From Mycobacterium sp. (lineage in GTDB: Bacteria; Actinomycetota; Actinomycetes; Mycobacteriales; Mycobacteriaceae): 36,614 nt of DNA. The position numbers and the translations under genes were made by a program. The notes below the pieces were generated by a model that was given only the letters and a program-made list of their open reading frames with translations, had not been told where the DNA came from and ran no database searches. This document shows, in pieces, positions 1-9,339 of the stretch (its first letter is position 1; every line of letters starts with the position of its first letter). Location of the stretch: assembly GCA_020438845.1 (NCBI GenBank), contig JAGQTV010000071.1, forward strand, positions 1 to 36,614. The letters are read 5' to 3'.

Positions 1-105
1 ACGAACGAGCCATACCCCATGGTTCCGCGATCACCGCCGAACACCAAACACCCCACTCGGCATTTCGCAACAGACAACAGGCGCTCGAGACCGCGCCGAA
101 CTGCT

Positions 106-1551
106 CTATGGTGCAAGCGACGGCACGCTCAGCCCGAACTCCCGCTTGAGTACCGTGCGGGCCGCGTAGTAGCCGCACAGGCCGTGTACGCCGCCCCCGG
201 GCGGGGTGGCCGACGAGCACAGGTAGGCCTTCGGGATCGGTGTGGCCCACGGGTTTGATCGCGCAGTGGGTCCGAGGACCGCATGCAGGACCGATGTAGC
301 GCCCACCCCGATGTCTCCGCCGACGTAGTTGGCGTCGTGTTCGTGCAGCCGGGCGGCCGGAATGCTGCGCGCGGCGACGATGATGTCGGAGAAGCCCGGG
401 GCGAAACGCTCCATGACTGCGGTGACTGTGCGGGTCTGATCGACCGTGGACCCGGCCGGAACGTGTGCGTAAGTCCAGAACGGCCGACGGCCGCGGGCGT
501 CAACCCGGGTCGAGTCGGCGGCGGAGGACTGTGCGGCAAGCACCATCGGCCAGTCCGCATGACGGCCGCGGGCGATCGCCCGCTCGGCGTGGGCCATCTG
601 GGCGCGGGTACCACCCAGGTGCAGCGTAGGCACCTGCCGCAAGCGTTCATCCGACCACGGAACATCCTGGGCGAGAACGAAGTCCACTTTTGCGACACCC
701 GGCCCGTAACGGTAGCCCCGCAACGCGCGGGCATAGCGGGACGGCAGCGCGCTGCCGTAGATGTCGAGCAACGCGGTGGGCGCGGTGTCGTAGAGGACTA
801 CACCCGTTGGGGGAGTGCGAACTTCGGTGTCGGTGTGGAGCACCCCGCCGTGCGCGCGTAAATCGTCGATCAGCGCATCGGCGACGGCCTGGCTGCCGCC
901 GATCGGCACCGGCCAGCCCGAGGTGTGCGCCAGCGTCCCCAACAGCAGGCCGGCTCCGGCCGAAACCAACGATGGGAGCCGCGAAATAGCGTGGGCTGCA
1001 ACGCCGGTGAACAAGGCCCGGGCGTCCTCGCCGCGCAGGGTTCCCCACGCTGGGGTGCCCTGTTCGGCAACCCTCTGTGCAAGGAGGGTAACCGCTGGCA
1101 ACCCCGGTGGTAGCGAGCGTTTGTCGCCGAGCAGGAAACCCACGACGTCGTCGGCGCGTGCCGTCAACGGGCCAAGCAGGCGCCGCCACGAGGCGCCGTC
1201 GGCCAGCCCGGCGCAGGTGCGGTCCAGGTCCCGGTACGCCAGGGCGGCCGGCCGGCCCGGCAGCGGATTGGCGTACGAGATCTCGGGCACCGCCAGCCCG
1301 ACCCCGCGGGCCCGAAGGTCGAACTCGGCGAAGAATGGCGAAGCCAGCGCCAGCGGATGGATCGCCGAGCAGATGTCGTGGTGGACGCCGGCGAACTCAG
1401 GATCCGGCAGTGTGCGGGCGCCGCCGCCCAGCGTCGGTTGGGCCTCGAAGACCTGCACCGACAGCCCCGCGCGGGCGCACATTACCGCCGCGGACAGCCC
1501 GTTGGGTCCGCTACCGACGACCGTGACGTCCACGCGGTGATTAGACCCCAT
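106..1551 (-). CDS. FAD-dependent phytoene-desaturase/amine-oxidase-like oxidoreductase
   Basis: Probable flavin oxidoreductase of 481 residues. An N-terminal dinucleotide-binding motif (G13-S-G15-P-N-G18, followed by an Ala-rich helix and an acidic residue at the end of strand 2, VFEAQ) binds FAD. The C-terminus carries the TPPGGGVHGLCG signature typical of carotenoid/phytoene-desaturase-like NAD(P)/FAD proteins. It corresponds in place and length to Rv2997 of M. tuberculosis. I chose the ATG at 1551 because it sits just before the FAD motif; the open frame continues far upstream antisense to serA, but that extension is not plausible coding. The start lies only 12 bp from the divergent serA start, so its promoter must be inside serA. 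Substrate unknown; membership of the CrtI/amine-oxidase superfamily is fairly certain, a carotenoid role is not. Confidence 0.88.
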   Translation of the reverse strand: MGSNHRVDVTVVGSGPNGLSAAVMCARAGLSVQVFEAQPTLGGGARTLPDPEFAGVHHDICSAIHPLALASPFFAEFDLRARGVGLAVPEISYANPLPGRPAALAYRDLDRTCAGLADGASWRRLLGPLTARADDVVGFLLGDKRSLPPGLPAVTLLAQRVAEQGTPAWGTLRGEDARALFTGVAAHAISRLPSLVSAGAGLLLGTLAHTSGWPVPIGGSQAVADALIDDLRAHGGVLHTDTEVRTPPTGVVLYDTAPTALLDIYGSALPSRYARALRGYRYGPGVAKVDFVLAQDVPWSDERLRQVPTLHLGGTRAQMAHAERAIARGRHADWPMVLAAQSSAADSTRVDARGRRPFWTYAHVPAGSTVDQTRTVTAVMERFAPGFSDIIVAARSIPAARLHEHDANYVGGDIGVGATSVLHAVLGPTARSNPWATPIPKAYLCSSATPPGGGVHGLCGYYAARTVLKREFGLSVPSLAP

Positions 1552-1563
1552 TACGCTGTCCCG

Positions 1564-3150
1564 GTGACTTTGCCCGTTGTACTCATTGCCGACAAACTCG
1601 CCCCGTCGACCGTCGCCGCCCTCGGCGACCAGGTGGAGGTCCGCTGGGTCGACGGCCCTGACCGGCCCAAACTGCTGGAAGCGGTCGCCGATGCCGACGC
1701 GCTGCTGGTGCGCTCGGCGACCACCGTCGACGCCGAGGTGATCGCCGCCGCACCGAAGCTCAAGATCATTGCGCGCGCCGGTGTTGGCTTGGACAACGTC
1801 GACGTCGATGCCGCCACGGCGGCCGGTGTGTTGGTGGTCAACGCGCCGACCTCCAACATCCACAGCGCCGCCGAGCACGCTCTTGCGCTGCTGTTGTCCA
1901 CCGCCCGGCAGATCCCGGCCGCCGACGCCACCCTGCGCGAGCACAGCTGGAAGCGATCCTCGTTCAACGGCACCGAGATCTATGGCAAGACCGTCGGTGT
2001 GGTGGGTCTTGGCCGCATCGGTCAGCTGGTTGCCCAGCGACTGGCCGCCTTCGGTACTCACGTCATCGCCTATGACCCCTACGTCCCACCGGCCCGCGCC
2101 GGCCAGCTGGGCATCGAACTCCTCCCGCTCGACGACGTACTGAGCCGTGCCGACTTCATCTCGGTACACCTGCCGAAGACCAAGGAAACCGCCGGGCTGC
2201 TGGGCAAGGAGGCGCTTGCCAAGACCAAGCCCGGCGTGATCATCGTCAACGCGGCCCGCGGCGGGCTGATCGACGAGCACGCGCTGTCCGACGCGATCAT
2301 CAGCGGCCACGTCCGTGGTGCGGGTCTGGACGTCTTCGCTACCGAGCCGTGCACCGACAGCCCGTTGTTCGACCTGCCGCAGGTGGTGGTCACTCCGCAT
2401 CTGGGCGCGTCGACCTCTGAGGCGCAGGACCGGGCCGGCACCGACGTCGCCGAGAGCGTCAAGCTGGCGCTGGCCGGTGAGTTCGTGCCGGACGCTGTCA
2501 ACGTCGGCGCCGGCGCGGTCAGCGAAGAGGTGGCGCCCTGGTTGGACCTGGTCCGCAAGCTCGGCGTGCTCGTGGGTGTGCTCGCCACCGAGCCGCCGGA
2601 CCGGCTTGCGGTGCGCGTGTCCGGAGAGTTGGCTTCCGACGACGTCGCGGTGCTGAAGCTTTCGGCGCTGCGTGGGCTTTTCTCCACCATGACCGATAGC
2701 CAGGTGACCTTCGTGAACGCCCCCGCGTTGGCGGCGGAGCGGGGCCTGCAGACCGACCTGAGCACGGCCAGTGAGAGTCCCAACCACCGCAGCCTCGTCG
2801 AGGTGGTGGTGGTGGCACCGGACGGTTCGACGGTCGCTGTGGCCGGCACCCTGAGCGGTCCGCAGGAAGTGGAGAAGATCGTCGCGATCAACGGTCGCAG
2901 TTTTGACTTGCGCGCCGAGGGCGTGAACATGATCCTGCACTACGCCGACAAGCCGGGTGCCCTGGGCAAGATCGGTACCCTGCTGGGCGCGGCCGACGTC
3001 AACATCGAGGCAGCGCAGCTGAGCCAGGACACCAGCGGCGGCGGGGCGACGGTCATGCTGCGGCTGGACCGCGACGTGCCGGCCGAGGTTCGCGAGGCGA
3101 TCCGCGACGCGGTCGAGGCCACCACGGTGGAAGTGGTTGACCTGTCATGA
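1564..3150 (+). CDS. serA: D-3-phosphoglycerate dehydrogenase
   Basis: Oxidises 3-phosphoglycerate with NAD in the first step of serine synthesis; cytosolic. The 528-residue product has the long actinobacterial layout: split substrate-binding domain, Rossmann domain with VGLGRIGQ, the conserved [15 protein letters not shown] and TPHLGAST segments supplying active-site Arg, Glu and His, then the extra intervening domain and a C-terminal ACT domain ([17 protein letters not shown]) that in the family senses serine. The GTG at 1564 gives the same length as M. tuberculosis SerA1 and begins [11 protein letters not shown]; there is no clear Shine-Dalgarno in the 12-bp gap, so the transcript may be leaderless or start inside the divergent neighbour. 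Its stop overlaps the leuB ATG (ATGA), implying translational coupling. Confidence 0.97.
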   Translation: MTLPVVLIADKLAPSTVAALGDQVEVRWVDGPDRPKLLEAVADADALLVRSATTVDAEVIAAAPKLKIIARAGVGLDNVDVDAATAAGVLVVNAPTSNIHSAAEHALALLLSTARQIPAADATLREHSWKRSSFNGTEIYGKTVGVVGLGRIGQLVAQRLAAFGTHVIAYDPYVPPARAGQLGIELLPLDDVLSRADFISVHLPKTKETAGLLGKEALAKTKPGVIIVNAARGGLIDEHALSDAIISGHVRGAGLDVFATEPCTDSPLFDLPQVVVTPHLGASTSEAQDRAGTDVAESVKLALAGEFVPDAVNVGAGAVSEEVAPWLDLVRKLGVLVGVLATEPPDRLAVRVSGELASDDVAVLKLSALRGLFSTMTDSQVTFVNAPALAAERGLQTDLSTASESPNHRSLVEVVVVAPDGSTVAVAGTLSGPQEVEKIVAINGRSFDLRAEGVNMILHYADKPGALGKIGTLLGAADVNIEAAQLSQDTSGGGATVMLRLDRDVPAEVREAIRDAVEATTVEVVDLS

Positions 3151-4157
3151 AGCTCGCTGTGATTCCGGGCGACGGTATCGGTCCGGAGGTCATCGGTGAG
3201 GCTCTGACGGTTCTCGACGAGGTCCTGCCCGGGGTGGCCAAGACCGAATACGACCTGGGTGCCCGTCGGTACCACGCGACCGGAGAAGTGTTGCCGACCA
3301 GCGTGATCGACGAACTACGCGGCCACGACGCCATCCTGCTGGGTGCGATCGGCGACCCTTCGGTGCCCAGCGGCGTGCTGGAACGCGGCCTGCTGCTGAA
3401 GATCCGCTTCGCTCTCGACCATCACGTCAACCTGCGGCCCAGCCGGCTCTACAAGGGTGTGAACAGCCCGCTGGCTGGAAACCCCGAGATCGACTTTGTC
3501 GTGGTGCGCGAGGGAACCGAGGGGCCCTACACCGGCACCGGCGGTTCGATCCGTACCGGCACTCCGCACGAGGTCGCCACCGAGGTCAGCCTCAACACGG
3601 CCTTCGGGATCGAGCGGGTGGTGCGTGACGCCTTCGCCCGGGCGGCCAAGCGGCGCAAGCACCTGACCCTGGTGCATAAGACCAATGTGCTCACTTTTGC
3701 CGGAAACCTGTGGTCGCGGATCGTCGCCGAGGTCGGTGTTGACTACCCCGACGTCGAGGTGGCCTACCAGCACATCGACGCGGCGACCATCCACATGGTC
3801 ACCGACCCCGGGCGCTTCGACGTGATCGTCACCGACAACCTGTTCGGCGACATCATCACCGACCTCGCGGCCGCGGTGTCAGGCGGCATCGGCCTGGCGG
3901 CCAGCGGAAACATCGACGCCACTCGAATCAACCCGTCGATGTTCGAGCCGGTGCACGGCAGCGCCCCGGACATCGCCGGAACGGGGATCGCCGACCCGAC
4001 GGCGGCGATCATGTCAGTCGCGTTGCTCCTTTCGCACCTAGGCGAGGCCGCCGCAGCAGCCCGCATCGACGGGGCGGTGGCCGACCATCTGGCGACGCGA
4101 GGTACTGCGGCCCTGCGGACGAATGAGGTCGGCGAGCGCATCCGCGCGCGCCTCTGA
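3147..4157 (+). CDS. leuB: 3-isopropylmalate dehydrogenase
   Basis: Oxidatively decarboxylates 3-isopropylmalate to 2-oxoisocaproate precursor in leucine synthesis, using NAD and Mg/Mn. The 336-residue protein starts with GDGIGPEV and contains the nucleotide/metal elements [12 protein letters not shown] (metal-binding Asp) and [14 protein letters not shown], diagnostic for isopropylmalate/isocitrate dehydrogenases; the short actinobacterial LeuB length fits. It begins inside the serA stop (ATGA, 4-nt overlap), so serA and leuB form a two-gene operon. leuC and leuD lie about 7 kb downstream in their own unit, so the leucine genes are split. No terminator is evident before the next gene. Confidence 0.97.
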   Translation: MKLAVIPGDGIGPEVIGEALTVLDEVLPGVAKTEYDLGARRYHATGEVLPTSVIDELRGHDAILLGAIGDPSVPSGVLERGLLLKIRFALDHHVNLRPSRLYKGVNSPLAGNPEIDFVVVREGTEGPYTGTGGSIRTGTPHEVATEVSLNTAFGIERVVRDAFARAAKRRKHLTLVHKTNVLTFAGNLWSRIVAEVGVDYPDVEVAYQHIDAATIHMVTDPGRFDVIVTDNLFGDIITDLAAAVSGGIGLAASGNIDATRINPSMFEPVHGSAPDIAGTGIADPTAAIMSVALLLSHLGEAAAAARIDGAVADHLATRGTAALRTNEVGERIRARL

Positions 4158-4257
4158 TCAGTGTGCCGCTCGGCTGGCCGGGCCATCGCTCAACGACGTT
4201 TGCTGTGTGACCCTCACCACAGTTACCATTCGGCTTTCTGGCCGGAGGGTGGCGCGA

Positions 4258-5565
4258 ATGAACAGCAGGGGTGTGCGACTCATCGCCGCGGTATTTGCCG
4301 TGGGTTTCGGCGCGTGGGCGGGGGCGGCCCCAGCCGTCTCGTTCGCTGACACCGGCGACTCGCCCGCTAAATCGGCAGCCGAGGCCGGCGCGTCCGCGGC
4401 GGTGGGCGGGCCGACCCACCGGGGACCCCGAGCGGCCTCGACGCAGAGGCCGGCATCGTTCTCGCGCTCCAGTGCGAGCCCGCGGCGCGGTTCACAGGCA
4501 GCGGCGGATGTCTCGGCCATCAGTTCCTCGGTCAGCAGGTCGGCGTCTGCGGTGGCCTCCCGGTCGCCCTCACGCGCTGTTTCAATCGTCGACCCGGGTC
4601 CAGTGGCGTCGGCGAGCGTGCCCGCCGCAGGGATCGATACGGCACTCGCTGGCGGCCAGGCGACAGCCGACGCAGCGGTGAGCGGCGCAGCGGTGCGCGC
4701 CCCTGGGGCGTCGGCCTCGAACGGATGCCGGAACTGCTGGGTTCTCCGTGGGCCCGTGCCATTCCCGAGCGCTACGGTGGTGGCAACCCGGATCGAACGT
4801 CTGATGGACCGCGTCGGCACCTGGTTGTCGAGTTTGCCGGGCAACCGGGTCACCGACTTCCTCTCCGCGGGGTTGTGGATGGTGCGGCGCACCCTGTTCC
4901 CGGTCGGTGGCGGTGTGGGGATGTGGGGTTCCGCGGCGTGCGTGGCCACCAAGGACTGCGCGGGCGCAGACCTGAAGGGGGCGGACTTGAGCTGGATGGA
5001 TCTCAGCGAGGTGACATTCGCGGGCGCGTCTCTTGAGGGCGCGAATTTCATGGCGTCCGACCTGACCAGAGCGAACTTCGCCGGCGCGGCCGTTAATACT
5101 CACACGAGCTTCGTCGAAGCGAACCTGTCGGGTGCGATCCTGACGGGCCTGGACTTTTATGGCAGGAATTTCAGCCATATGACACTCGCGGGTGCGGACC
5201 TGACCGACTCGAATCTCGCATGGACGGATTTCCGGGATGCGGATTTGCATTCCACTTCAATGATTCGGGCAGACCTGACCGGCGCATGGATGACGAGGGC
5301 GAACCTTAAATTCGCGAACCTGACCGATGCGAACCTGACCGAAGCGACCCTGTTACTGGCGAATCTGACCGAAGCGACCCTGCTACGGGCGAACCTGACC
5401 GAAGCGGACCTGACCGACGTCACGTGGAAGAACACCACCTGTCCGGACGGCTCCGCGCCGAACACCGGTTGCTCGGCCCTTCCCGCGGCGTCGCAGACCG
5501 CCCCGGTCGCCAAGCCGCCGAGACCGGTTACCGGACGAACGGCGGCCAGCGGCCGCGCCGCCTAG
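4258..5565 (+). CDS. Exported pentapeptide-repeat protein
   Basis: Unknown function. The 435-residue product starts with a signal-like segment (MNSRGVRLIAAVFAVGFGAW, then AGAAPAVSFA). A low-complexity Ala/Ser-rich region of about 150 residues follows, then a CRNC pair, then a segment at about 178-215 ending VRRTLFP that I recall in several mycobacterial exported proteins. From residue 233 to about 390 runs an almost unbroken series of A(D/N)LXX pentapeptides (DLKGA, NLTEA, TLLRA), enough for roughly eight coils of a right-handed quadrilateral beta-helix. It closes with TCPDGSAPNTGC, a possible disulfide cap. The ATG at 4258 is preceded by GGAGG. The last three repeats are a 30-bp DNA tandem repeat (5331-5420). 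Its stop overlaps the facing MFS gene stop. DNA-gyrase mimicry is known for some relatives, but export argues against it here. Confidence 0.88.
   Translation: MNSRGVRLIAAVFAVGFGAWAGAAPAVSFADTGDSPAKSAAEAGASAAVGGPTHRGPRAASTQRPASFSRSSASPRRGSQAAADVSAISSSVSRSASAVASRSPSRAVSIVDPGPVASASVPAAGIDTALAGGQATADAAVSGAAVRAPGASASNGCRNCWVLRGPVPFPSATVVATRIERLMDRVGTWLSSLPGNRVTDFLSAGLWMVRRTLFPVGGGVGMWGSAACVATKDCAGADLKGADLSWMDLSEVTFAGASLEGANFMASDLTRANFAGAAVNTHTSFVEANLSGAILTGLDFYGRNFSHMTLAGADLTDSNLAWTDFRDADLHSTSMIRADLTGAWMTRANLKFANLTDANLTEATLLLANLTEATLLRANLTEADLTDVTWKNTTCPDGSAPNTGCSALPAASQTAPVAKPPRPVTGRTAASGRAA
5331..5420 (+). repeat. 30-bp tandem repeat inside the pentapeptide gene
   Basis: Three consecutive 30-bp units (5331-5360, 5361-5390, 5391-5420) each encode two pentapeptides of the type NLTEA-TLLxA; units 1 and 2 differ at only a few bases and unit 3 diverges in its second half. 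This suggests recent duplication of a ten-residue block at the end of the beta-helix. Confidence 0.85.
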
Positions 5566-6758
5566 CCGGGAAACGGCCGGTGGAGTTCGCGCGGCACCAG
5601 AGGTATAGCCAGCATCGGGAACAGCGCGCACACCGCGAACGCCACCGGATAGCCCGCCGCCCCGATCAGTGCACCGAACACCGGTGGGGTGAGGCCCGTC
5701 ATCAGCAGTTGGCTGGTGTTTTGCGCACCGAGGGCCCGACCGCTCCAGAATGGGCCGGCGATCTCGGCGATCGCGGTGAAGGCCAGACCGTTGTCGCTGA
5801 CGGTGACGACCGACGCGACAACCATCACCGCGACACTCCATCCCGAACCGAGCGCATCGGTGAACGCCAGCACCGCCATCGACCCGGCCGCCACGCCGGC
5901 TATGCCTCGGATCGGCCGCAACCGCGAGCCCACCCGATCCGACCAGCGTCCGGCCGCGATGCGGCCCAGCGCACCGAGAACCTGGGCGACGGTCACCAGA
6001 ACGCCCGCCGATTCCGGCGACCAGCCTCGCTCGGTCATCAGCCAGACCAGCGTGAAAGTCCAGACCAGCGCCTGAGGTACGACGAGTAACACCGAAACGG
6101 CGTGAATGCGCGCCAGCGTCGCTGAACCGCGGTACGGGTTGGCCAGATCTTCGGCCGGGGCATCTCGCCGGGGCGGACGCGGCGGGTCCACAACACCGAC
6201 CACGCACACCGCCGCGGCCACAGCGCAGACCGCGGCGGGAAACAACATCGCCGGCCCGAGGCCGTGACTCTGCGCCACTCCCGGCATGACCAGCGCACCC
6301 AAGCCCACGCCCAGTGGCTGGGCGGTCTGCCGGATTCCCATCGCCAGGCCGCGCTGCTCGGGTGGAAACCAACCGACCACCAGGCGGCCGCTGGCCGAAT
6401 TGCTGCTCGCCGCGGCCATTCCGCCCAGGAGAAGAAAGCCGGCCATCGCCAGCAACGAGTGGGAGAACGCCGCACCGGCGGCGCCGGCGGCGGTCAGCGC
6501 CGACCCAGTCCACAGGACGAACCGCTCGCCGAGTCGGTCCACCAGGTATCCCCAGGGGATCAGCGTCACAACCATCCCGAACTTCGGCATCGCCGAGATC
6601 AGCCCGGCGCGGGCCAGATCCAGGCCGAACTCGCTGTGGAGCGTCGGGATCAGGAATGCCACCCCGTTGATGAAGACATTCGAGAACAGGGTGGCCAGCA
6701 GGCCCATGGCCAGCATCGACCAGCGCCGCGGGGTGCTGATCGTTTCGATGGCGGCCAT
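5562..6758 (-). CDS. MFS transporter
   Basis: Integral membrane permease of the major facilitator superfamily, 398 residues, with about 12 hydrophobic segments. The loop between helices 2 and 3 reads GYLVDRLGERF (MFS motif A) and a degenerate copy, GRWSDRVGSR, appears in the second half, as expected for a duplicated six-helix fold. It resembles the product of Rv2994 in place and sequence. Substrate cannot be read from sequence. I chose the ATG at 6758 (MAAIETISTPRRW); the open frame extends upstream but there overlaps the divergent FAH gene. Only 19 bp separate the two divergent starts. The TAG stop shares the palindrome CTAG with the facing pentapeptide gene. Confidence 0.92.
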   Translation of the reverse strand: MAAIETISTPRRWSMLAMGLLATLFSNVFINGVAFLIPTLHSEFGLDLARAGLISAMPKFGMVVTLIPWGYLVDRLGERFVLWTGSALTAAGAAGAAFSHSLLAMAGFLLLGGMAAASSNSASGRLVVGWFPPEQRGLAMGIRQTAQPLGVGLGALVMPGVAQSHGLGPAMLFPAAVCAVAAAVCVVGVVDPPRPPRRDAPAEDLANPYRGSATLARIHAVSVLLVVPQALVWTFTLVWLMTERGWSPESAGVLVTVAQVLGALGRIAAGRWSDRVGSRLRPIRGIAGVAAGSMAVLAFTDALGSGWSVAVMVVASVVTVSDNGLAFTAIAEIAGPFWSGRALGAQNTSQLLMTGLTPPVFGALIGAAGYPVAFAVCALFPMLAIPLVPRELHRPFPG

Positions 6759-6777
6759 ACGCTTTAGGCTGTCACGA

Positions 6778-7566
6778 ATGCGCCTGGGTCGTATTGCCAG
6801 CCCCAACGGAGTGGCCTTCGTGAGTATCGAAGGTGACGGTGACGCCGCCATCGTGCGCGAGATCAAAGAGCACCCCTTCGGCACGCCGACTTTCACGGGG
6901 CGATCCTGGCCACTCGGGGATGTACGGCTACTGGCGCCGATTCTGGCGAGCAAGGTCGTCTGCATGGGCAAGAACTACGCCGAACACATCAAGGAGATGG
7001 AAGCCAGCACCGGTCCCGCGCCGGAAGATCCCGTCATCTTCCTCAAGCCGAACACCGCGATCATCGGACCCGGGGTGCCGATTCAACTGCCGGCCGATGC
7101 CTCGCCGGTTCACCATGAGGGCGAGTTGGCGGTGGTGATCGGCCGGCCCTGCAAGGACGTCGCAGCCAACAGGGCCGCGGAGAACATCCTGGGCTACACC
7201 ATCGCCAATGACGTGTCCGCCCGTGATCAGCAGAAAGCCGACGGCCAATGGACGCGGGCCAAGGGCCATGACACCTTCTGCCCAGTCGGTCCATGGATCG
7301 TCACCGGCCTGGATCCATCGGATCTGGAGATTCGCACCGAGGTCAACAGCAAAGTGCGCCAACGTAGTCGTACGTCGCTGATGATCCACGACGTCGGCGC
7401 CATCATCGAATGGATCTCGGCGGTGATGACCCTGCTGCCGGGCGATCTCATTCTCACCGGCACCCCGGCGGGCGTCGGGCCGCTGGAGCATGGCGACACC
7501 GTCAGCGTGACCGTCGAGGGCATCGGAACTCTGACCAACCCCGTCATCCGGAAGGGCAATCGATGA
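6778..7566 (+). CDS. Fumarylacetoacetate hydrolase (FAH) family protein
   Basis: Metal-dependent enzyme of the FAH superfamily, 262 residues; members hydrolyse, isomerise or decarboxylate beta-diketo or enol acids in aromatic or amino-acid breakdown. The family core is present: [23 protein letters not shown] with a metal-binding Glu, NDVSARDQQ, and [13 protein letters not shown] near the C-terminus. It is close to Rv2993c, often annotated 2-hydroxyhepta-2,4-diene-1,7-dioate isomerase; oxaloacetate decarboxylase or acylpyruvase are equally possible. The ATG at 6778 starts [11 protein letters not shown], the conserved N-terminus. Its stop overlaps the gltX ATG (ATGA), so it is coupled to glutamyl-tRNA synthetase; no biochemical link is obvious. 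Confidence 0.93.
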   Translation: MRLGRIASPNGVAFVSIEGDGDAAIVREIKEHPFGTPTFTGRSWPLGDVRLLAPILASKVVCMGKNYAEHIKEMEASTGPAPEDPVIFLKPNTAIIGPGVPIQLPADASPVHHEGELAVVIGRPCKDVAANRAAENILGYTIANDVSARDQQKADGQWTRAKGHDTFCPVGPWIVTGLDPSDLEIRTEVNSKVRQRSRTSLMIHDVGAIIEWISAVMTLLPGDLILTGTPAGVGPLEHGDTVSVTVEGIGTLTNPVIRKGNR

Positions 7567-9035
7567 ATCAGCCTGTGCGCGTGCGGTTCTGTCCCTCGCC
7601 AACCGGGACCCCGCACGTCGGCTTGGTCCGTACCGCGTTGTTCAATTGGGCCTATGCACGGCATCACGCCGGCACCTTCGTCTTTCGTATCGAGGACACC
7701 GACGCGGCCCGTGACTCCGAGGAGAGCTACGCCGCGATTCTGGACGCGCTGCGCTGGCTTGGATTGGACTGGGACGAAGGCCCGGAAGTGGGTGGGCCGC
7801 ATGAGCCGTACCGGCAGTCGCGGCGCGGTGACATCTACCGCGACATCGCTGCTCTGCTGCTGGAGTCCGGTGAGGCTTATCAGGCCTTTTCGACACCGGA
7901 GGAGGTCGAGGCCCGGCACGTCGCAGCGGGTCGAAACCCGAAGCTGGGTTACGACAACTTCGACCGTGACCTGACTGACGAGCAGCGCGCGGCCTATGCC
8001 GCCGAGGGACGCCGGCCAGTTCTGCGCCTTCGGATGCCCGACGAGGACATCACCTGGCATGACCTGGTTCGCGGGAGGACGACGTTCGCAGCGGGCACGG
8101 TGCCCGACTTCGCGCTCACCCGCGCCTCCGGTGACCCGTTGTACACGCTGGTCAATCCCGTCGACGATGCGTTGATGAAGATCACCCACGTACTGCGCGG
8201 TGAGGATCTGATGCCGTCGACCCCACGGCAGATCGCGTTGCACCGGGCCCTGATCCGGATCGGAGCGGGGGAGGTGGTTCCCGAATACGCCCATCTGCCA
8301 ACGGTTCTGGGCGAGGGTACCAAGAAGCTGTCCAAGCGCGACCCGCAGTCGAACTTGTTCCTGCACCGCGACCGCGGTTTCCTGCCGGAAGGTCTACTGA
8401 ATTATCTTGCGCTGCTCGGCTGGTCGATCGCCGACGATCGTGACCTGTTCACGCCCAATGAGATGGTGCGAGCCTTCGACGTGATCGACGTGAACTCCAA
8501 CCCGGCCCGCTTCGATCAGAAGAAGGCCGATGCGATCAATGCCGAGCACATACGACGCCTGGAGCCGGCGGAATTCGCCACCAGGTTGCGGGCGTATTTC
8601 GGCGCCCAGGGTTATGACACCGGTTTGGACGAAGCGGCGTTTGGCACCGCTGCCGAACTGGTCCAAACCCGTATCGTGGTGCTCTCCGACGCCTGGGAAC
8701 TGCTGAAGTTCCTCAACGACGACTGCTACGTGATCGACCCGAAGGCGGGCGCCAAGGAACTGGCCGGCGATGCGGCGAGCGTGCTGGATTCCACCCTCGC
8801 TGCGCTCGAACCGGTGGCCGACTGGACCGCCCCGGCGATCGAGGAAGCGCTCAAAGGCGCGCTGATCGATGGCCTGGGACTCAAGCCGCGCAAGGCGTTC
8901 GGGCCCATCCGGGTCGCGGTTACCGGCGCTACCGTTAGCCCGCCGCTGTTCGAGTCGATGGAGTTGCTCGGCCGCGACCGCAGTATGGGGCGCCTGCGCG
9001 AGGCCCGCGATGGAGCGCAGCGGAATCTTTGGTAG
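7563..9035 (+). CDS. gltX: Glutamyl-tRNA synthetase (probably non-discriminating)
   Basis: Class I aminoacyl-tRNA synthetase of 490 residues, charging tRNA-Glu and, in bacteria lacking GlnRS, also tRNA-Gln for later amidation by GatCAB. The HIGH-type motif is TPHVG at residues 16-20 and the KMSKS-type motif is KKLSKR at 254-259; the C-terminal anticodon-binding region follows. The ATG at 7563 lies inside the stop of the preceding FAH gene (ATGA). tRNA-Gln(CTG) and tRNA-Glu(CTC) follow within 210 bp, placing the enzyme beside the two tRNAs it would recognise. Non-discriminating activity is inferred from actinobacterial biology, not read from the sequence. Confidence 0.97.
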   Translation: MNQPVRVRFCPSPTGTPHVGLVRTALFNWAYARHHAGTFVFRIEDTDAARDSEESYAAILDALRWLGLDWDEGPEVGGPHEPYRQSRRGDIYRDIAALLLESGEAYQAFSTPEEVEARHVAAGRNPKLGYDNFDRDLTDEQRAAYAAEGRRPVLRLRMPDEDITWHDLVRGRTTFAAGTVPDFALTRASGDPLYTLVNPVDDALMKITHVLRGEDLMPSTPRQIALHRALIRIGAGEVVPEYAHLPTVLGEGTKKLSKRDPQSNLFLHRDRGFLPEGLLNYLALLGWSIADDRDLFTPNEMVRAFDVIDVNSNPARFDQKKADAINAEHIRRLEPAEFATRLRAYFGAQGYDTGLDEAAFGTAAELVQTRIVVLSDAWELLKFLNDDCYVIDPKAGAKELAGDAASVLDSTLAALEPVADWTAPAIEEALKGALIDGLGLKPRKAFGPIRVAVTGATVSPPLFESMELLGRDRSMGRLREARDGAQRNLW

Positions 9036-9067
9036 TCTGCTCTCCGGTGTTTTGAAGGCCCGGAACT

Positions 9068-9083
9068 GCTGGTTCTGACCAGC
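9068..9083 (+). terminator. Hairpin between gltX and tRNA-Gln, weak terminator candidate
   Basis: Perfect 6-bp arms GCTGGT/ACCAGC around a TCTG loop, 32 bp after the gltX stop. No T-run follows, so intrinsic termination would be weak; it could instead be a processing site ahead of the tRNA. Confidence 0.3.
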
Positions 9084-9099
9084 TGTTATGGGTACCCGG

Positions 9100-9174
9100 T
9101 GGGGTATGGTGTAATTGGCAACACAGCTGATTCTGGTTCAGCCATTCTAGGTTCGAGTCCTGGTACCCCAGCCA
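9100..9174 (+). tRNA. tRNA-Gln (anticodon CTG)
   Basis: Complete cloverleaf: acceptor TGGGGTA (9100-9106) pairs with TACCCCA (9164-9170); D stem GTGT/ACAC (9109-9112, 9121-9124); anticodon stem GCTGA/TCAGC with loop TTCTGGT, anticodon CTG at 9133-9135; a four-base variable loop; T stem CTAGG/CCTGG with loop TTCGAGT. The discriminator G at 9171 is followed by an encoded CCA (9172-9174). The U1-A72 acceptor start is typical of bacterial tRNA-Gln. Confidence 0.97.
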
Positions 9175-9197
9175 ATGCTCTGGTCCGGCAGCAGCAA

Positions 9198-9227
9198 TTA
9201 TGTCGGCACTGCCCTCTGGGCTATGCT
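9198..9227 (+). promoter_or_regulatory. Candidate promoter of tRNA-Glu
   Basis: TTATGT at 9198-9203 and TATGCT at 9222-9227 are separated by 18 bp and lie 13 bp ahead of the tRNA-Glu 5' end, as expected for a SigA-type promoter giving a start near 9234. Judged by eye only. Confidence 0.4.
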
Positions 9228-9240
9228 GACTGACGTTCTA

Positions 9241-9313
9241 GCCCCCGTCGTCTAGCGGCCTAGGACGCCGCCCTCTCACGGCGGTAGCGTGGGTTCGAAT
9301 CCCATCGGGGGTA
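9241..9313 (+). tRNA. tRNA-Glu (anticodon CTC)
   Basis: 73-nt cloverleaf: acceptor GCCCCCG (9241-9247) pairs with CGGGGGT (9306-9312, with a G-T first pair); anticodon stem CCGCC/GGCGG with loop CTCTCAC and anticodon CTC at 9275-9277; T arm GTGGG/CCCAT-type with loop TTCGAAT; discriminator A at 9313. CCA is not encoded, unlike in the neighbouring tRNA-Gln. Confidence 0.97.
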
Positions 9314-9339
9314 CTTTCCGGCCTGCCCTGCAGTGGCTT

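Noticed and set aside
1552-2940. Open frame on the minus strand continuing upstream of the FAD oxidoreductase, across serA
   Set aside because: It is antisense to the well-conserved serA and has the low-complexity Arg/Gly/His composition of a shadow frame; only 106-1551 shows a real fold.
4203-4222. Possible CRP-type site before the pentapeptide gene (TGTGA and TCAC halves)
   Set aside because: The spacer between halves is 3 bp rather than the usual 6, and the second half is imperfect.
9241-9313. tRNA-Glu 3' end as an integration site for the neighbouring SDR pair
   Set aside because: No integrase and no second copy of the tRNA end downstream were seen.
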